This document shows, piece after piece, positions 25,555 through 35,270 of a stretch of DNA of 64,000 nucleotides. The stretch spans positions 372,001 through 436,000 of the forward strand of contig NZ_VYSG01000001.1 in assembly GCF_010667615.1 (NCBI RefSeq). The letters run 5' to 3'. Below the pieces are notes generated by a model that did not search any database, was not told the DNA's origin, and saw only the letters and a list, made by a program, of their open reading frames with translations. This DNA is from Bifidobacterium choloepi. GTDB taxonomy: Bacteria > Actinomycetota > Actinomycetes > Actinomycetales > Bifidobacteriaceae. The position numbers were made by a program, and so were the translations under genes. Numbering within the stretch: position 1 is the stretch's first letter; each line of letters opens with the position of its first letter.

Positions 25555-27336
25555 ATGAGCGATTCCCCACGCCCAGACCACACCGAACAGCAGGAGGAAG
25601 CCACGACGACGCGGCGAACCCACCTCAATCCCCGCCAGCGAGCAGTCGTCGCCGTCACGTTCTTCTCGATGTTCTTTGGCGCCGGCAACCTGATCTTCCC
25701 GCCGTACGTCGGCGCCCTGGCCGGCAGCGCGTCGGTCGGCGCGCTCGTCGGCTTCATCATCTCGGCCGTCGGCCTGCCGATCCTCGGCGTCGTCGCCGTC
25801 ACGTTCGCCGGCGGCTTCAGGAACCTCGCCGGCCGCGTCTCGAGGGGCTTCGCGACGGTGCTCGGCATCGCGATCATCCTGACGATCGGCCCGCTGTTCG
25901 CCATCCCGCGCACGGCCTCGACGTCGTTCGAGATGATGGTCTCGCCGTTCATCCCGTCATCGGCGCACGGCGTGGCGCAGCTGGTCTACTCGCTCGTGTT
26001 CTTCGCGCTGGCGTTCGTCGTCGCCCAGAAGCCGGAGAAGCTCTCGAAGGTCCTCGGCCGCGTCATGGGCCCGATCCTGCTGCTGATGATTCTCGTGCTG
26101 TTCGTCATCTGCCTGTTCATCCACCACCCGTCGTTCGGCACGCCGTCCGGCGAGTTCTCGACGAACCAGTTCGCGGAAGGCTTCCTCAACGGCTACCAGA
26201 CGATGGACCTGCTGGCGGGCCTGTACTTCGGCATCGTCATCTCGGCGAACGTGCGCGATCTCGGCGTCAGGAAGACGAAGCAGAACCGCCAGGAGACGGC
26301 CACGGCCGGCCTGTTCACCGGCATCATGCTCGTCGTCGTCTACGCCGTGCTCGGCTTCATCGGCATGGTGTCCGGCTCGATCACGCCGATCGACGGCGAC
26401 ACCGACACCGGCGCCACCGTCCTGACCAACCTCTCCACGCACGCGCTCGGCTCGGTCGGAACCGTCTTCATCGGCATCGTCTTCGTCATCGCCTGCTTCA
26501 ACGTTTGCACCGGCCTGATCTCGACGGCCAGCTCGTTCTTCCACGACAACTATCCGACCGTGTTCAAGAAGCCGGTCAGCTACCGCGTGTGGTCGGCGAT
26601 CTTCACCGTCGTCGCGTTCGTCATCGCCAATGCCGGCCTGTCGACGATCATCAAGATCGCGACGCCGATCCTCGAGGCGCTCTATCCGATCGCGATCGTC
26701 CTCGTCGTGCTCGCGCTGCTGCACAAGAGGTTCGCCGGCAAGCACCGTCACATCTACTTCTGGACGATCCTGTTCACGGCCGTCGACTCGATCGCGGCCG
26801 GCATCGTCGACATGGTGCACCTGTTCGGCGGCAGCATCGACTGGCTCGAGCAGCTCGTCTACCTGTCCCCCGGCGCCTCGATGTCGCTCGGCTGGATCCT
26901 GCCGGCATTCGTCGGCGGCGTCATCGGCTTCGACATCTCGATGTTCCATACGAACTGGAAGAGGGACGAGGTCGATCCGGACGAACTCGACGGCTCCGAG
27001 GAGGCCGAACTGGCCCGGCTCGAGCTCGATGATCCGGAACTCGCGGCCGAACGTCGCGCGGAAATCGAGCAGGAAAAGGCCGCGAAGGCGAAGCTCGAGG
27101 CCGAGGAACTCCAGTCCGGCGTCGGCCCCGACGGCAAGAAGCTCTCGCACAAGAAGATGAAGGAGCTCAGGAAGACGGAAGCGCGGCGCGAGGCCCGCGA
27201 CGCCAAGCGCGAGCGCGCCGCCGAGCGCAAGGCCGCCCAGGACGCGCCGTCCGTCATCGCCTCCGGCACGTCGGTCGCCGAGCAGGTCGCCCTCGCCCAG
27301 GCCGCCCGCAAGCGCGCCGAGGACGGCGAGGAATAA
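25555..27336 (+). CDS. brnQ: branched-chain amino acid carrier (LIVCS family)
   Basis: This is a sodium- or proton-coupled importer of Leu, Ile and Val. The 593-residue protein carries the family start FFSMFFGAGNLIFPPYVG, about twelve membrane segments to roughly residue 460, and the LIVCS-type segment FNVCTGLISTASSFF. The last 125 residues are a highly charged, probably coiled-coil cytoplasmic tail rich in Glu, Arg, Lys and Ala. BrnQ proteins of about 430-450 residues lack this tail. The ATG at 25555 has GGAG seven bases upstream. Confidence 0.92.
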   Translation: MSDSPRPDHTEQQEEATTTRRTHLNPRQRAVVAVTFFSMFFGAGNLIFPPYVGALAGSASVGALVGFIISAVGLPILGVVAVTFAGGFRNLAGRVSRGFATVLGIAIILTIGPLFAIPRTASTSFEMMVSPFIPSSAHGVAQLVYSLVFFALAFVVAQKPEKLSKVLGRVMGPILLLMILVLFVICLFIHHPSFGTPSGEFSTNQFAEGFLNGYQTMDLLAGLYFGIVISANVRDLGVRKTKQNRQETATAGLFTGIMLVVVYAVLGFIGMVSGSITPIDGDTDTGATVLTNLSTHALGSVGTVFIGIVFVIACFNVCTGLISTASSFFHDNYPTVFKKPVSYRVWSAIFTVVAFVIANAGLSTIIKIATPILEALYPIAIVLVVLALLHKRFAGKHRHIYFWTILFTAVDSIAAGIVDMVHLFGGSIDWLEQLVYLSPGASMSLGWILPAFVGGVIGFDISMFHTNWKRDEVDPDELDGSEEAELARLELDDPELAAERRAEIEQEKAAKAKLEAEELQSGVGPDGKKLSHKKMKELRKTEARREARDAKRERAAERKAAQDAPSVIASGTSVAEQVALAQAARKRAEDGEE

Positions 27337-27348
27337 TATCCGCACATG

Positions 27349-27382
27349 CAAAATGGCCCCCTCCGGAGAGGGGGCCATTTTG
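27349..27382. terminator. bidirectional terminator after brnQ
   Basis: A perfect 15-bp stem (CAAAATGGCCCCCTC at 27349-27363 with 27368-27382) has a four-base loop. It sits between brnQ and the convergent YHS gene. Confidence 0.85.
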
Positions 27383-27395
27383 TCATATATGCCAG

Positions 27396-27611
27396 TCAGT
27401 GGTTCGAGTTTGAATCGTGACGGGCGAGCTTCTGCGGGTCGTCGCAGTACTTGGCCGGATTGGCGTCGAATTCGGCGGCCGTGGCCAGGCTGCTGAAGTG
27501 GAACGTGCCGCCTTCGTACTGACGCTCGGCGGCGGCCGTTTCCGACGTGACTTCCTCGCCGTTGACCGGATCGATCTCCGGGACACCCTCGACGCTCTTG
27601 CGCTCCTTCAT
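27396..27611 (-). CDS. small YHS-domain protein
   Basis: The 71-residue protein consists mostly of one YHS-type motif: YEGGTFHFSSLATAAEFDAN followed by PAKYC. YHS domains accompany metal-transport ATPases and bind or guide copper and similar ions. The canonical C-S-x-x-C pair is replaced by SSLAT, leaving one Cys near the C-terminus. It lies directly downstream of the copper ATPase on the same strand, so a role in copper handling is likely. The ATG at 27611 follows AAAGGAACC. Confidence 0.8.
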   Translation of the reverse strand: MKERKSVEGVPEIDPVNGEEVTSETAAAERQYEGGTFHFSSLATAAEFDANPAKYCDDPQKLARHDSNSNH

Positions 27612-27682
27612 GGCGGTTCCTTTCCCTGGTTTCCGTCGGCGGAGTGCCGCAGCATCCCCTGCGCGGCCCGTCCGTCCGGCGG

Positions 27683-30397
27683 TCATTTGCCGATATTCGA
27701 CGGCGTCGCGCGACGCCGCCTGACATGAACAGGCTTAGCATGGTCGGGCCGGAACGAGTGGAGCCTGTTTGCGTTAAGCACAACGGACAGTGACGAGAAC
27801 GCCATCGCGGCGCCGGCGATCATCGGGCTGAGCAGGACGCCCCACAGCGGGTAGAGCACGCCGGCGGCGATCGGGATGCCGAGGCCGTTGTACCCGAGCG
27901 CGAAGCCGAGGTTGCCGTGGATGTTGCGCATCGTCTTCGCCGACAGGTCGACGGCCGTGACGATGCCGAGCGGATCGCCGTTCATCAGCGTGACGTCGGC
28001 CGACTCGATCGCGACGTCGGTGCCGGTGCCCATCGCGATGCCGACGTCGGCGCGCGCGAGCGCCGGCGCGTCGTTGATGCCGTCGCCGACCATCGCGACG
28101 GTGCGGCCGGCGCCCTGCAGTTCGGCGATCACGTGTTCCTTGTCGTCGGGGCGCACGTCGGCGAAGACGGTGTCGATGCCGGTGCTGTCGGCGATCGCCC
28201 GCGCCGTCGTCTCGTGGTCGCCGGTGAGCATGACGACGTCGATGCCGCGGGCCCTGAGCGCCGCCACGGCCGTCGCCGACGTCGGGCGGACGATGTCGGC
28301 GATGCCGAGGACGGCGCGGACCGCGCCGTCGACATGCAGCGCGACCGGCGTCCAGCCGTGCCGGGCCATCTCGCGCGCCGGGGCTTCGGGAGCGTCGTTG
28401 TCGAGGACGACGTCATGGGTCACGCCGTCCACGCCGCGGACGCTCGCCGTCACGCCGTGGCCGGGGCGGCTCGCGAAGCCGAGGACGCCGGGCAGCTCGA
28501 GTCCCCTGCCGGCCGCGGCGGCGTCGACGGCCCGGGCCAGCGGATGTTCGGAGCGCGATTCGGCGGCGGCGGCCAGCGCCAGCAAACCGTCGTCGATGCG
28601 CTCGGCCCATTCGGCCCAGCCGCCGTCGCCGTCGTCGACGAGCATCGCGACGAGCGTCGGTTCGCCGGCCGTCACGGTGCCGGTCTTGTCGAGGACGACG
28701 GTGTCGACGCGGGCGAGCGTCTCGAGCGCCGTCGCCGAGCGGAACAGCACGCCGTACTGGGCGCCCTTGCCGGTCGCGATCGTGATCGACAGCGGCGTGG
28801 CCAGGCCGAGCGCGCACGGGCAGGCGATGACGAGGACGCTGATCGCGCAGACGAGGCCGTACAGGCCCTGCGGCTGCACGCCCGTCAGCCACCAGACGAC
28901 GAACGTCCAGATCGCGACGAGGATGACGGCCGGCACGAAGACGGCGGCCACGCGGTCGGCGATGCGCTGGATCGGCGCCTTCGACGCCTGGGCGCTCTTC
29001 ACGAGCGCGACGATCTGCGCGAGAACGGTGTCGGCGCCGATGCGGGTGGCGCAGTACGTGAACGATCCGGTCGTGTTGACGGTCGCGCCGGTCACGGCGT
29101 CGCCGACGGTCTTCGTCACCGGCATCGACTCGCCGGTCACCATCGATTCGTCGACGGCCGACGTACCGTCCGTCACGACGCCGTCGACCGGCAGCCGGTC
29201 GCCCGGCAGGATCCTGATCGTGTCGCCGACGCGGACGTCGGCGGTCGGCACTTCGATGACATGTTCGGCTGCGTGGCCGTCGTCGCCGGCGGCGTCATGG
29301 ATGACGATTCGCGCCGTATCCGGCGTCAGCCCGACAAGCGCGCGGATCGCCGCGCCGGTGCCGGCGCGGGCCTTCGCCTCGAGCAGCTGGCCGAGGATCA
29401 TCAGCGTGAGAATCGTGCCGACGGCCTCGAAATAGGGTTCGCGCGATCCTTCCGGCAAGAGCGTGGGCCAGACGGTGACGACGGTGCTGAAGCCGAACGC
29501 CGCGACGGTGCCGAGCGTGACGAGCGAGTTCATGTCCGGCGAGCGGTGCGCGAGCGCGAGCCAGCCGGTGCGGTGGATCGGCCAGCCGCAGTAGAACATC
29601 ACCGGCAGCGTCAGCACCAGCTGGAACCAGCCGCCGGTCACCCATGCCGGCAACGTGTCGGCGAACCAGCGGCCGACCGGCGGGATCATCGGCAGCATCG
29701 CGACGCACAGCAGCGGCACCGTGAAGACGATGGCGACGATCAGGCGGGTCCTCAGCGAAGCGATCTCGTCGAGGCGCGACTGTTCGTCGGCGTCGGCGTC
29801 CGCGGCGATGTCGGCGGCTGCGCCGGATTGGCGACCTTGCGCTTCGTGGTCCATGTGGCAGTGGCCGGCATCGTCCATGTGATCCATGTGGTCCATGTGC
29901 TTCATGTGGTCCATGTGGTCCATGGGTTCCATCTGGTCATGGCCCGTGTGACTCGTGTGGTCCGTCGGGGGCGCGGCCGGCGCGATGGCGCGCGAATCGT
30001 CGCCGTCGTTTCCGCTGTCGCCGTCGCCGACGACGTGCAGCGAGCCGTGCAGCATGTTCATGCCGCATGCGAACGGATAGTCGCCAGGAGCGAGCGGCGG
30101 CAGGTCGAGCGTCGTCGTCCTGTTTTCGGGCAGCGCGAGGTCGACGCCGAGGTCGGCGAAGACGACGTGCGACGAGCACTCCCCTCCCTCGCGCCGGTCG
30201 AATTCGAGCCGTACCGGCTGGCCGGCGGCGACCTGCGTGACGGCGGGACTGTAGCCGCCCTGGACGACGATGTGCGCGACCTGGCGTCCGCCCTGGCCGA
30301 CCGTCGCCTCGACGGCGCGGCGCGGCGCGAACACGTACCAGGCGAGCAGTCCGGTGAGCGCGACGGCGACGAGGACGACGCCGACAGTCGAAATCAT
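27683..30397 (-). CDS. copA: copper-exporting P1B-type ATPase with N-terminal cupredoxin domain
   Basis: The 904-residue copper pump has an unusual front end. Residues 1-23 form a membrane anchor. A cupredoxin-like domain at about 40-122 has His77, Cys111 and His118 placed like blue-copper ligands (with Cys74, Met113 and Met115 nearby). A His/Met-rich linker includes [16 protein letters not shown] at 159-174. The P-type core follows, with TGES at 421, CPC at 526-528, DKTGT at 570, TGDGIND-type [11 protein letters not shown] and a final MAFSS. CPC plus the M-x-x-S-S end is the Cu+ class. No CxxC heavy-metal domain is present. The ATG at 30397 has GAAGGGA about ten bases upstream. Confidence 0.93.
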   Translation of the reverse strand: MISTVGVVLVAVALTGLLAWYVFAPRRAVEATVGQGGRQVAHIVVQGGYSPAVTQVAAGQPVRLEFDRREGGECSSHVVFADLGVDLALPENRTTTLDLPPLAPGDYPFACGMNMLHGSLHVVGDGDSGNDGDDSRAIAPAAPPTDHTSHTGHDQMEPMDHMDHMKHMDHMDHMDDAGHCHMDHEAQGRQSGAAADIAADADADEQSRLDEIASLRTRLIVAIVFTVPLLCVAMLPMIPPVGRWFADTLPAWVTGGWFQLVLTLPVMFYCGWPIHRTGWLALAHRSPDMNSLVTLGTVAAFGFSTVVTVWPTLLPEGSREPYFEAVGTILTLMILGQLLEAKARAGTGAAIRALVGLTPDTARIVIHDAAGDDGHAAEHVIEVPTADVRVGDTIRILPGDRLPVDGVVTDGTSAVDESMVTGESMPVTKTVGDAVTGATVNTTGSFTYCATRIGADTVLAQIVALVKSAQASKAPIQRIADRVAAVFVPAVILVAIWTFVVWWLTGVQPQGLYGLVCAISVLVIACPCALGLATPLSITIATGKGAQYGVLFRSATALETLARVDTVVLDKTGTVTAGEPTLVAMLVDDGDGGWAEWAERIDDGLLALAAAAESRSEHPLARAVDAAAAGRGLELPGVLGFASRPGHGVTASVRGVDGVTHDVVLDNDAPEAPAREMARHGWTPVALHVDGAVRAVLGIADIVRPTSATAVAALRARGIDVVMLTGDHETTARAIADSTGIDTVFADVRPDDKEHVIAELQGAGRTVAMVGDGINDAPALARADVGIAMGTGTDVAIESADVTLMNGDPLGIVTAVDLSAKTMRNIHGNLGFALGYNGLGIPIAAGVLYPLWGVLLSPMIAGAAMAFSSLSVVLNANRLHSFRPDHAKPVHVRRRRATPSNIGK
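29868..29932 (-). repeat. tandem Asp-His-Met codon repeats inside copA
   Basis: The plus strand repeats TCCATGTGG and close variants (ATCCATG, TTCATG) in about 9-bp units. They encode the Met-Asp-His repeats of the linker between the cupredoxin domain and the pump. In-frame repeat number could vary between strains. Confidence 0.75.
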
Positions 30398-30724
30398 GAT
30401 CGTGGTTCCCTTCTCCCGTGCGCCGTGCCGCCGGTTGTCAACCGGTGGCACGGCGCGGACGATACGCCTTCTTCCGAAGGCCGGTGTCTGCGCCAAACGG
30501 GAATGGCGGGGATTATTCCGGCAGCCAACACGATGCGGACGCTTTCCGCGACGGGCGCAGCGACCGTTGCAACGAAACGGCTCCGTTTGTCTGTCGACGA
30601 GCCGATGCCGGCTTCCGCTTGTCCGGCGTGGCGGCGCCCCGCGATCCGGTTCCTCACTGTCGGAATAGCGCCGGCGAACCGCCTACGATGGAAGAGGATA
30701 TTTCGAGCAAGGAAAGGGTGTGCG

Positions 30725-31606
30725 ATGGGATACACACTGATTACCGGGGCGTCGAGCGGCATCGGCCGGGCGCTGGCGCTGACGTGCGCGCAGGAAGGCC
30801 AGGACCTCGTCATCACGGCGCGCGACGAGGCGCGGCTGCGGCAGCTCAAGACCGAAGTGGAAACGAAGATGAAGGTGAAGGTCCAGGTCGTCGTCGCCGA
30901 CCTGAGCAAGCCGGACGGTCCGAAGACGCTGCACGACTTCACGGCCGGCAACAACCTCGACGTCGACATCCTGATCAACAACGCCGGCTTCTCCGACTGG
31001 ACACGCTACATGGAGGCGAACTGGGCGAAGACCGACGCGATGATGCAGGTCAACATGCACGCCGTCGCCGAACTGTCCTACCTGTACGGCCGCGACATGG
31101 TGGCCGCCGGCAGGGGCCGCATCCTCAACATCTCGTCGCTCGCGTCGACGATGCCCGGACCGTACATGGCGATGTACTTCGCGACGAAGGCGTTCGTCCG
31201 CTCGCTCGGGACGGCGCTGTCCTACGAGCTGCGCGGCACCGGCGTCACCGTCACGACGGTGTGCCCGGGCCCGGTGACGACCGGCTTCGCGAAGGCCGCG
31301 AACATGCACGGCAAGAACTTCTACACGATGGTCAAGCCGGCGACGGCCCAGCAGGTCGCGCAGTTCGCGTTCAACAAGATGATGACCGGCCGGTCGCTCG
31401 CCTACCAGGGCTGGTTCGCCAAGCTCGGCGCGTTCGGCGCGCGCCTGGCACCGACCTGCCTCGCCGCGCACATCGCCGCCGTCATGAACGGCGGCGATCC
31501 GGACCGCGCCGACCTGTCGGACGATTCGTCCGCCACGCCGGCCGCGAAGTCCTGCGGCTGCCCGGTCAGGAAGACGATCGCCAGGCTGGCGAACAAGGCC
31601 GCCTGA
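30725..31606 (+). CDS. short-chain dehydrogenase/reductase
   Basis: The 293-residue SDR enzyme has the NAD(P) motif TLITGASSGIGRALA, the structural NNAG motif and the active-site set with Ser in ILNISSLAST and Tyr-x-x-x-Lys in MYFATKAFVRS. The C-terminal 90 residues include a hydrophobic stretch and an unusual SCGCPVRKT segment. The family resembles YqjQ/DltE-like ketoreductases acting on lipids or steroids; the substrate is unknown. The ATG at 30725 follows GGAAAGG. Confidence 0.88.
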   Translation: MGYTLITGASSGIGRALALTCAQEGQDLVITARDEARLRQLKTEVETKMKVKVQVVVADLSKPDGPKTLHDFTAGNNLDVDILINNAGFSDWTRYMEANWAKTDAMMQVNMHAVAELSYLYGRDMVAAGRGRILNISSLASTMPGPYMAMYFATKAFVRSLGTALSYELRGTGVTVTTVCPGPVTTGFAKAANMHGKNFYTMVKPATAQQVAQFAFNKMMTGRSLAYQGWFAKLGAFGARLAPTCLAAHIAAVMNGGDPDRADLSDDSSATPAAKSCGCPVRKTIARLANKAA

Positions 31607-31614
31607 CCCGCCAC

Positions 31615-31680
31615 ATTTTCCCCGTTGATGTCACAAACCCGAGCTGCAAGGCTCGGGTTTGTGACATCAACGGGGAAAAT
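31615..31680. terminator. perfect 30-bp palindrome, bidirectional terminator
   Basis: The arms at 31615-31644 and 31651-31680 are exact reverse complements with a six-base loop. They begin ATTTTCCCCG, giving A/T tails on both sides, and contain TGTCACAAACCCGAGC. The right arm overlaps the first base of the helicase stop codon. It separates the convergent SDR and helicase genes. Confidence 0.9.
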
Positions 31681-33764
31681 CAGTGTCGACGGTTTTTCTT
31701 GCCGACGGCAGAGCGGAACGGGTTGGCGTTCTTCTTCGCGTTATGGCGGCTCTGGTGCTTGACATGGGCGCTCGTCGAGCCCTTCGCGCCGTTCTTCGTC
31801 TTGCGGGGACGGTCCTTGCCGAACTGGCCGTGCGCCTGCTGGCGGCGTTCGTGACGCTTCGCGTCCTCGCCGCGCAGGTCCTCGCGCACGACGTTCTCGT
31901 CGCGGTGGATGCGCTTGCCGCCGTTGCCGGCCTTCCTGGTGCCGTTGCCGGCCGACTTGCCCGGCTTCCAGTCGCCGCGCTTGCCCTTGCGGCCCGAGCC
32001 GTCGAAGCGGTCGTCGCCGTAGGCCCACGCCTCCTCGCGGCGACGGCGCGCGGCTTCCTTCTTCTCGGCGATGCGGTCGGCGCGGCGCTCCTCGGCGCGG
32101 GCCGCCTCGCGCTCCTGGCGGCGTTCGTACGCCTCGACGTGGCGCTGGTTCTCGGCGCCGAGGGCGCTGTCCAGGCTGAAGCCGGCCGCGGAACCCTGTT
32201 CCTGCTGCTTCGCGAGCTTCGCGGCCTTGCGGGCGCGGGCCTGCTCGGGCGAATCGCTGCGCTTTTTCTTCTTCTTGCGGTCGTGCGACGAACCGGTGCG
32301 CTCGTCGAGGCCGCCGCGCGAGTTGCCGCGGCGTTCGGCGCGGTTGCCGCCACGTCCGCCGTTACGGCCATTGCGTCCGCCGCGACCGTTCTTGCCGCGG
32401 CCGCCGGCCGGCTGCGTCTTGTCGAGGTTCCAGCCGAAGACCGGTTCGGCGACCTCGCCGACGAGTTCCATGACGAGCGGATCGTCGAGCGTGACCTTGA
32501 CCGGCTTCCAGTCGATGCCGGCCTGTTTCACGAGATGCTTCACGTAGCGGCGCTGGTCCGTCGTCATGATCGTGACGACGTCGCCGGACTTGCCGGCGCG
32601 GGCCGTGCGGCCAGAACGGTGCAGGAACGACTTCGAGTCCTCCGGCGGATCGACCTGGACGACGAGGCCGACGTTGCTGACATCGATGCCGCGCGCCGCG
32701 ACGTCGGTGGCGACGAGCACGTTGACGTCGCCTTCCTCGAACGCGGCGAGGTTGCGGTCGCGCTGGTTCTGCGACAGGTTGCCGTGCAGTTCGGCGGCCG
32801 GGATGCCGGCCTGCGTCAGCGTCTTGGCGAGCTTCTTGGCCTGGAACTTGGTCCTGGTGAACAGGATGCGGCGTCCGGCGCCGCTGGCGAGCAGCTTGAC
32901 GAGGGCCGGCTTGTCGTTGCGGGAGATCTCGAAGACGTGGTGCGTCATCGAGTCGACGGCGGAGGTCGCCTCGTCGACCGAATGGACCTTCGGGTCCTCG
33001 AGGAACTGCCTGACGAGGCCGTCGACGCCGTGGTCGAGCGTGGCGGAGAACAGCATGTGCTGGGCGCCGTCGGAAATCTGCGACAGGATGCGCTTGATCG
33101 GCGGCAGGAAGCCCATGTCGGCCATCTCGTCGGCCTCGTCGAGGACGACGATCCTGACGTCGGACAGCGTCAGCTGGCCCTGCTCGACGAGATCCTCGAG
33201 GCGGCCCGGGCAGGCGACGACGATGTCGGCGCCGGCCCTGAGGTCGTTGATCTGGCGCTGGTAGCGCACGCCGCCGTAGACCGTCGTCGTCTCGATGCCG
33301 TAGATCGCGGCGATCGGCGCGAGGACGTCGTTGATCTGGTTGGCCAGCTCGCGGGTCGGGGCCATGATCAGGCCGCGCGGATGCGGCTGGAAGCCCTTCT
33401 CCATGCGCTCCTCGCGGTGGCGCTGCTGGACCTGGCGCACGCCCTTGCGGAACTGGCTCATCGTTGTCTCGTCGTCGAAGTCGACCTCGCCGAGGCGGGC
33501 GACCATCGGGATCGCGAACGCGAGCGTCTTGCCGGAGCCGGTGCGGCCGCGGCCGAGCACGTCGCGGCCGGCGAGCGAGTCGGGCAGCGTGTCGGCCTGG
33601 ATCGGGAACGCCGTCTTCTTGCCGTCCGCGTCGAGCACGCGGACGATCGGGCCGGGCACGCCGAGTTCGGCGAACATCGGGGCCGGGGCGTCGTCATCGT
33701 CGGAAGAATCGTTCACAATAATGTCGTCGACGATCATGTCGTCATCGGAAGTGAGTTCGGGCAC
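31680..33764 (-). CDS. DEAD-box RNA helicase with long basic tail
   Basis: The 694-residue ATP-dependent RNA helicase carries all core motifs: Walker A RTGSGKT, PTRELANQ, VLDEADEMADMG, LFSATLDHG, the domain-2 block ARGIDVSNVGLVVQ and HRSGRTARAGKSG. From about residue 400 the protein is low-complexity and strongly basic (Arg/Gly/Asn tracts), as in helicases acting on ribosomal or cold-stabilised RNA. The start is GTG at 33764 with GAAAGG five bases upstream. A negatively charged N-terminus (DSSDDDDAP) precedes the Q motif. Confidence 0.93.
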   Translation of the reverse strand: MPELTSDDDMIVDDIIVNDSSDDDDAPAPMFAELGVPGPIVRVLDADGKKTAFPIQADTLPDSLAGRDVLGRGRTGSGKTLAFAIPMVARLGEVDFDDETTMSQFRKGVRQVQQRHREERMEKGFQPHPRGLIMAPTRELANQINDVLAPIAAIYGIETTTVYGGVRYQRQINDLRAGADIVVACPGRLEDLVEQGQLTLSDVRIVVLDEADEMADMGFLPPIKRILSQISDGAQHMLFSATLDHGVDGLVRQFLEDPKVHSVDEATSAVDSMTHHVFEISRNDKPALVKLLASGAGRRILFTRTKFQAKKLAKTLTQAGIPAAELHGNLSQNQRDRNLAAFEEGDVNVLVATDVAARGIDVSNVGLVVQVDPPEDSKSFLHRSGRTARAGKSGDVVTIMTTDQRRYVKHLVKQAGIDWKPVKVTLDDPLVMELVGEVAEPVFGWNLDKTQPAGGRGKNGRGGRNGRNGGRGGNRAERRGNSRGGLDERTGSSHDRKKKKKRSDSPEQARARKAAKLAKQQEQGSAAGFSLDSALGAENQRHVEAYERRQEREAARAEERRADRIAEKKEAARRRREEAWAYGDDRFDGSGRKGKRGDWKPGKSAGNGTRKAGNGGKRIHRDENVVREDLRGEDAKRHERRQQAHGQFGKDRPRKTKNGAKGSTSAHVKHQSRHNAKKNANPFRSAVGKKNRRH

Positions 33765-33856
33765 AGTGGCCTTTCATTGGAAGTCTATGGAAAATACGCG
33801 CGGTTGCCGCGCAAAACTCCCCCAGTGTACGCCGAACCGTCTACTTTTCCCAATGA

Positions 33857-33882
33857 AAAGGCTCCCCCGGAGGGGAGCCTTT
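33857..33882. terminator. terminator after the uracil permease gene
   Basis: An 11-bp stem (AAAGGCTCCCC at 33857-33867 with 33872-33882) runs leftward into a T run. It lies just past the stop of the leftward gene ending at 33906. Confidence 0.8.
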
Positions 33883-33905
33883 CGTTCGCGGGCGCGCCGG
33901 CGGAC

Positions 33906-35270
33906 TCAGCTTTCCTCGACGAGTTCCTCCTCGGCGAACTCGCGGGCGCGGTTCGGCAGCGGATCCTCGATCGGCTCGTCGACGATCTCGCGGTAGCCGC
34001 CCTTCGGAATCGTGCCGGTCAGGCGACCGAGGGCCTTGAGGCCGTGGTAGATGACGAGCACGGCGAGCGTGCCGAGGGCGATGCCGTTGAACTGGACGTC
34101 GCCGGCGGCGAACGTGAAGTCGGCGATGCCGACGACCATGACGACGGCGGCCGTCATCATGTTGAGCGGCTTGCCGAAGTCGACCTTGTTGTCGACCCAG
34201 ATCTGCACGCCGATCATGCCGATCATGCCGTACAGCAGCGTCGTGACGCCGCCGAGCACGCCGGCCGGCACCGAGTTGACGACCTCGCCGAACTTCGGGC
34301 ACAGGCTCAGCAGGAACGCGAAGCCGGCGGCGCACCAGTAGGCGGCCGTCGAGTAGACCTTCGTTGCGGCCATGACGCCGATGTTCTCGCCGTAGGTCGT
34401 CGTGCCGGAGCCTCCGCCGAAGCCGGCGACCGTCGTGCCGAGGCCGTCGGCGATCAGCGCCGTGCCGACCTGGTCGTCGTAGTCGCGGCCGGTCATCTGG
34501 GCGACGGACTTGACGTGGCCGACGTTCTCGGCGACGAGGACGAGGACGACCGGCAGGAACATCGGCAGCACCGAGAAGTCGACCTGCGGCGTATGGAAGG
34601 CGGGCAGGCCCACCCAGCTCGCCGACTCGACGGCGGAGAAGTCGACCTGGCCGCGGGCGACGGCGTAGAAGTAGCCGACGAGCACGCCGAGCAGGATGTT
34701 GAGACGTCCGATCATGCCCTTGAAGACCATGCCGATGAGCAGCACGGCGACGAGCGTGATGACGGCGGTGTCAGGAGCGGCCTGGAAGTTGTTCCACGCG
34801 CTCGGCGCGAGGTTGAAGCCGATGATCGCGACGATGGCGCCGTTGACGACCGGCGGCATGATGCGGTCGACCCAGACGGCGCCGGCGTAGTGGACGATGA
34901 CGCCGATCAGCGCGAGCAGCAGGCCGGTGCACATGATGCCGAACGAGGCGACGGCAATGCCCTTGCCGGACGCGTAGACGGCCGCGATCGGCGCAATGAA
35001 GCCGAAAGAAGACCCCAAATATGAAGGAAGCACGTTCTTGTTGATCAACAGGAACAGTGCCGTGGAGAAAGCCGTGAAGAAAAGAGTGGTGGACGGGTCG
35101 AACCCGGTCAGGATCGGCACGAGGAACGTCGCGCCGAACATCGCGACGACGTGCTGGCAGCCGATGCCGGCGGTTCGTCCCCAGCTGAGCCGCTCGTCGG
35201 GCTCGACGACCTCGCCCGGCCCCAGCGTCTTGCCGTCGCCGTGGGTCTTCCATGCAAACAGATTGGACAT
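33906..35270 (-). CDS. uraA: uracil/xanthine permease family protein (UraA-like)
   Basis: The 454-residue NCS2 proton-coupled nucleobase importer begins with a short cytoplasmic arm. It then shows FGATFLVPILTGFDPSTTLFF and LPSYLGSSFGFIAPI, close to bacterial uracil permeases, and the family segment GFGGGSGTTTYGENIG. About 12-14 membrane segments are present. The ATG at 35270 is chosen because GGAGGG lies four bases upstream; an adjacent ATG at 35273 touches that site. Uracil is more likely than xanthine from the motifs, but this is not certain. Confidence 0.9.
   Translation of the reverse strand: MSNLFAWKTHGDGKTLGPGEVVEPDERLSWGRTAGIGCQHVVAMFGATFLVPILTGFDPSTTLFFTAFSTALFLLINKNVLPSYLGSSFGFIAPIAAVYASGKGIAVASFGIMCTGLLLALIGVIVHYAGAVWVDRIMPPVVNGAIVAIIGFNLAPSAWNNFQAAPDTAVITLVAVLLIGMVFKGMIGRLNILLGVLVGYFYAVARGQVDFSAVESASWVGLPAFHTPQVDFSVLPMFLPVVLVLVAENVGHVKSVAQMTGRDYDDQVGTALIADGLGTTVAGFGGGSGTTTYGENIGVMAATKVYSTAAYWCAAGFAFLLSLCPKFGEVVNSVPAGVLGGVTTLLYGMIGMIGVQIWVDNKVDFGKPLNMMTAAVVMVVGIADFTFAAGDVQFNGIALGTLAVLVIYHGLKALGRLTGTIPKGGYREIVDEPIEDPLPNRAREFAEEELVEES

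Noticed and set aside
29868..29932. Possible CRISPR or satellite array
   Set aside because: The repeats are 9 bp, in frame and encode the Met/His linker of the copper pump. There are no spacers.
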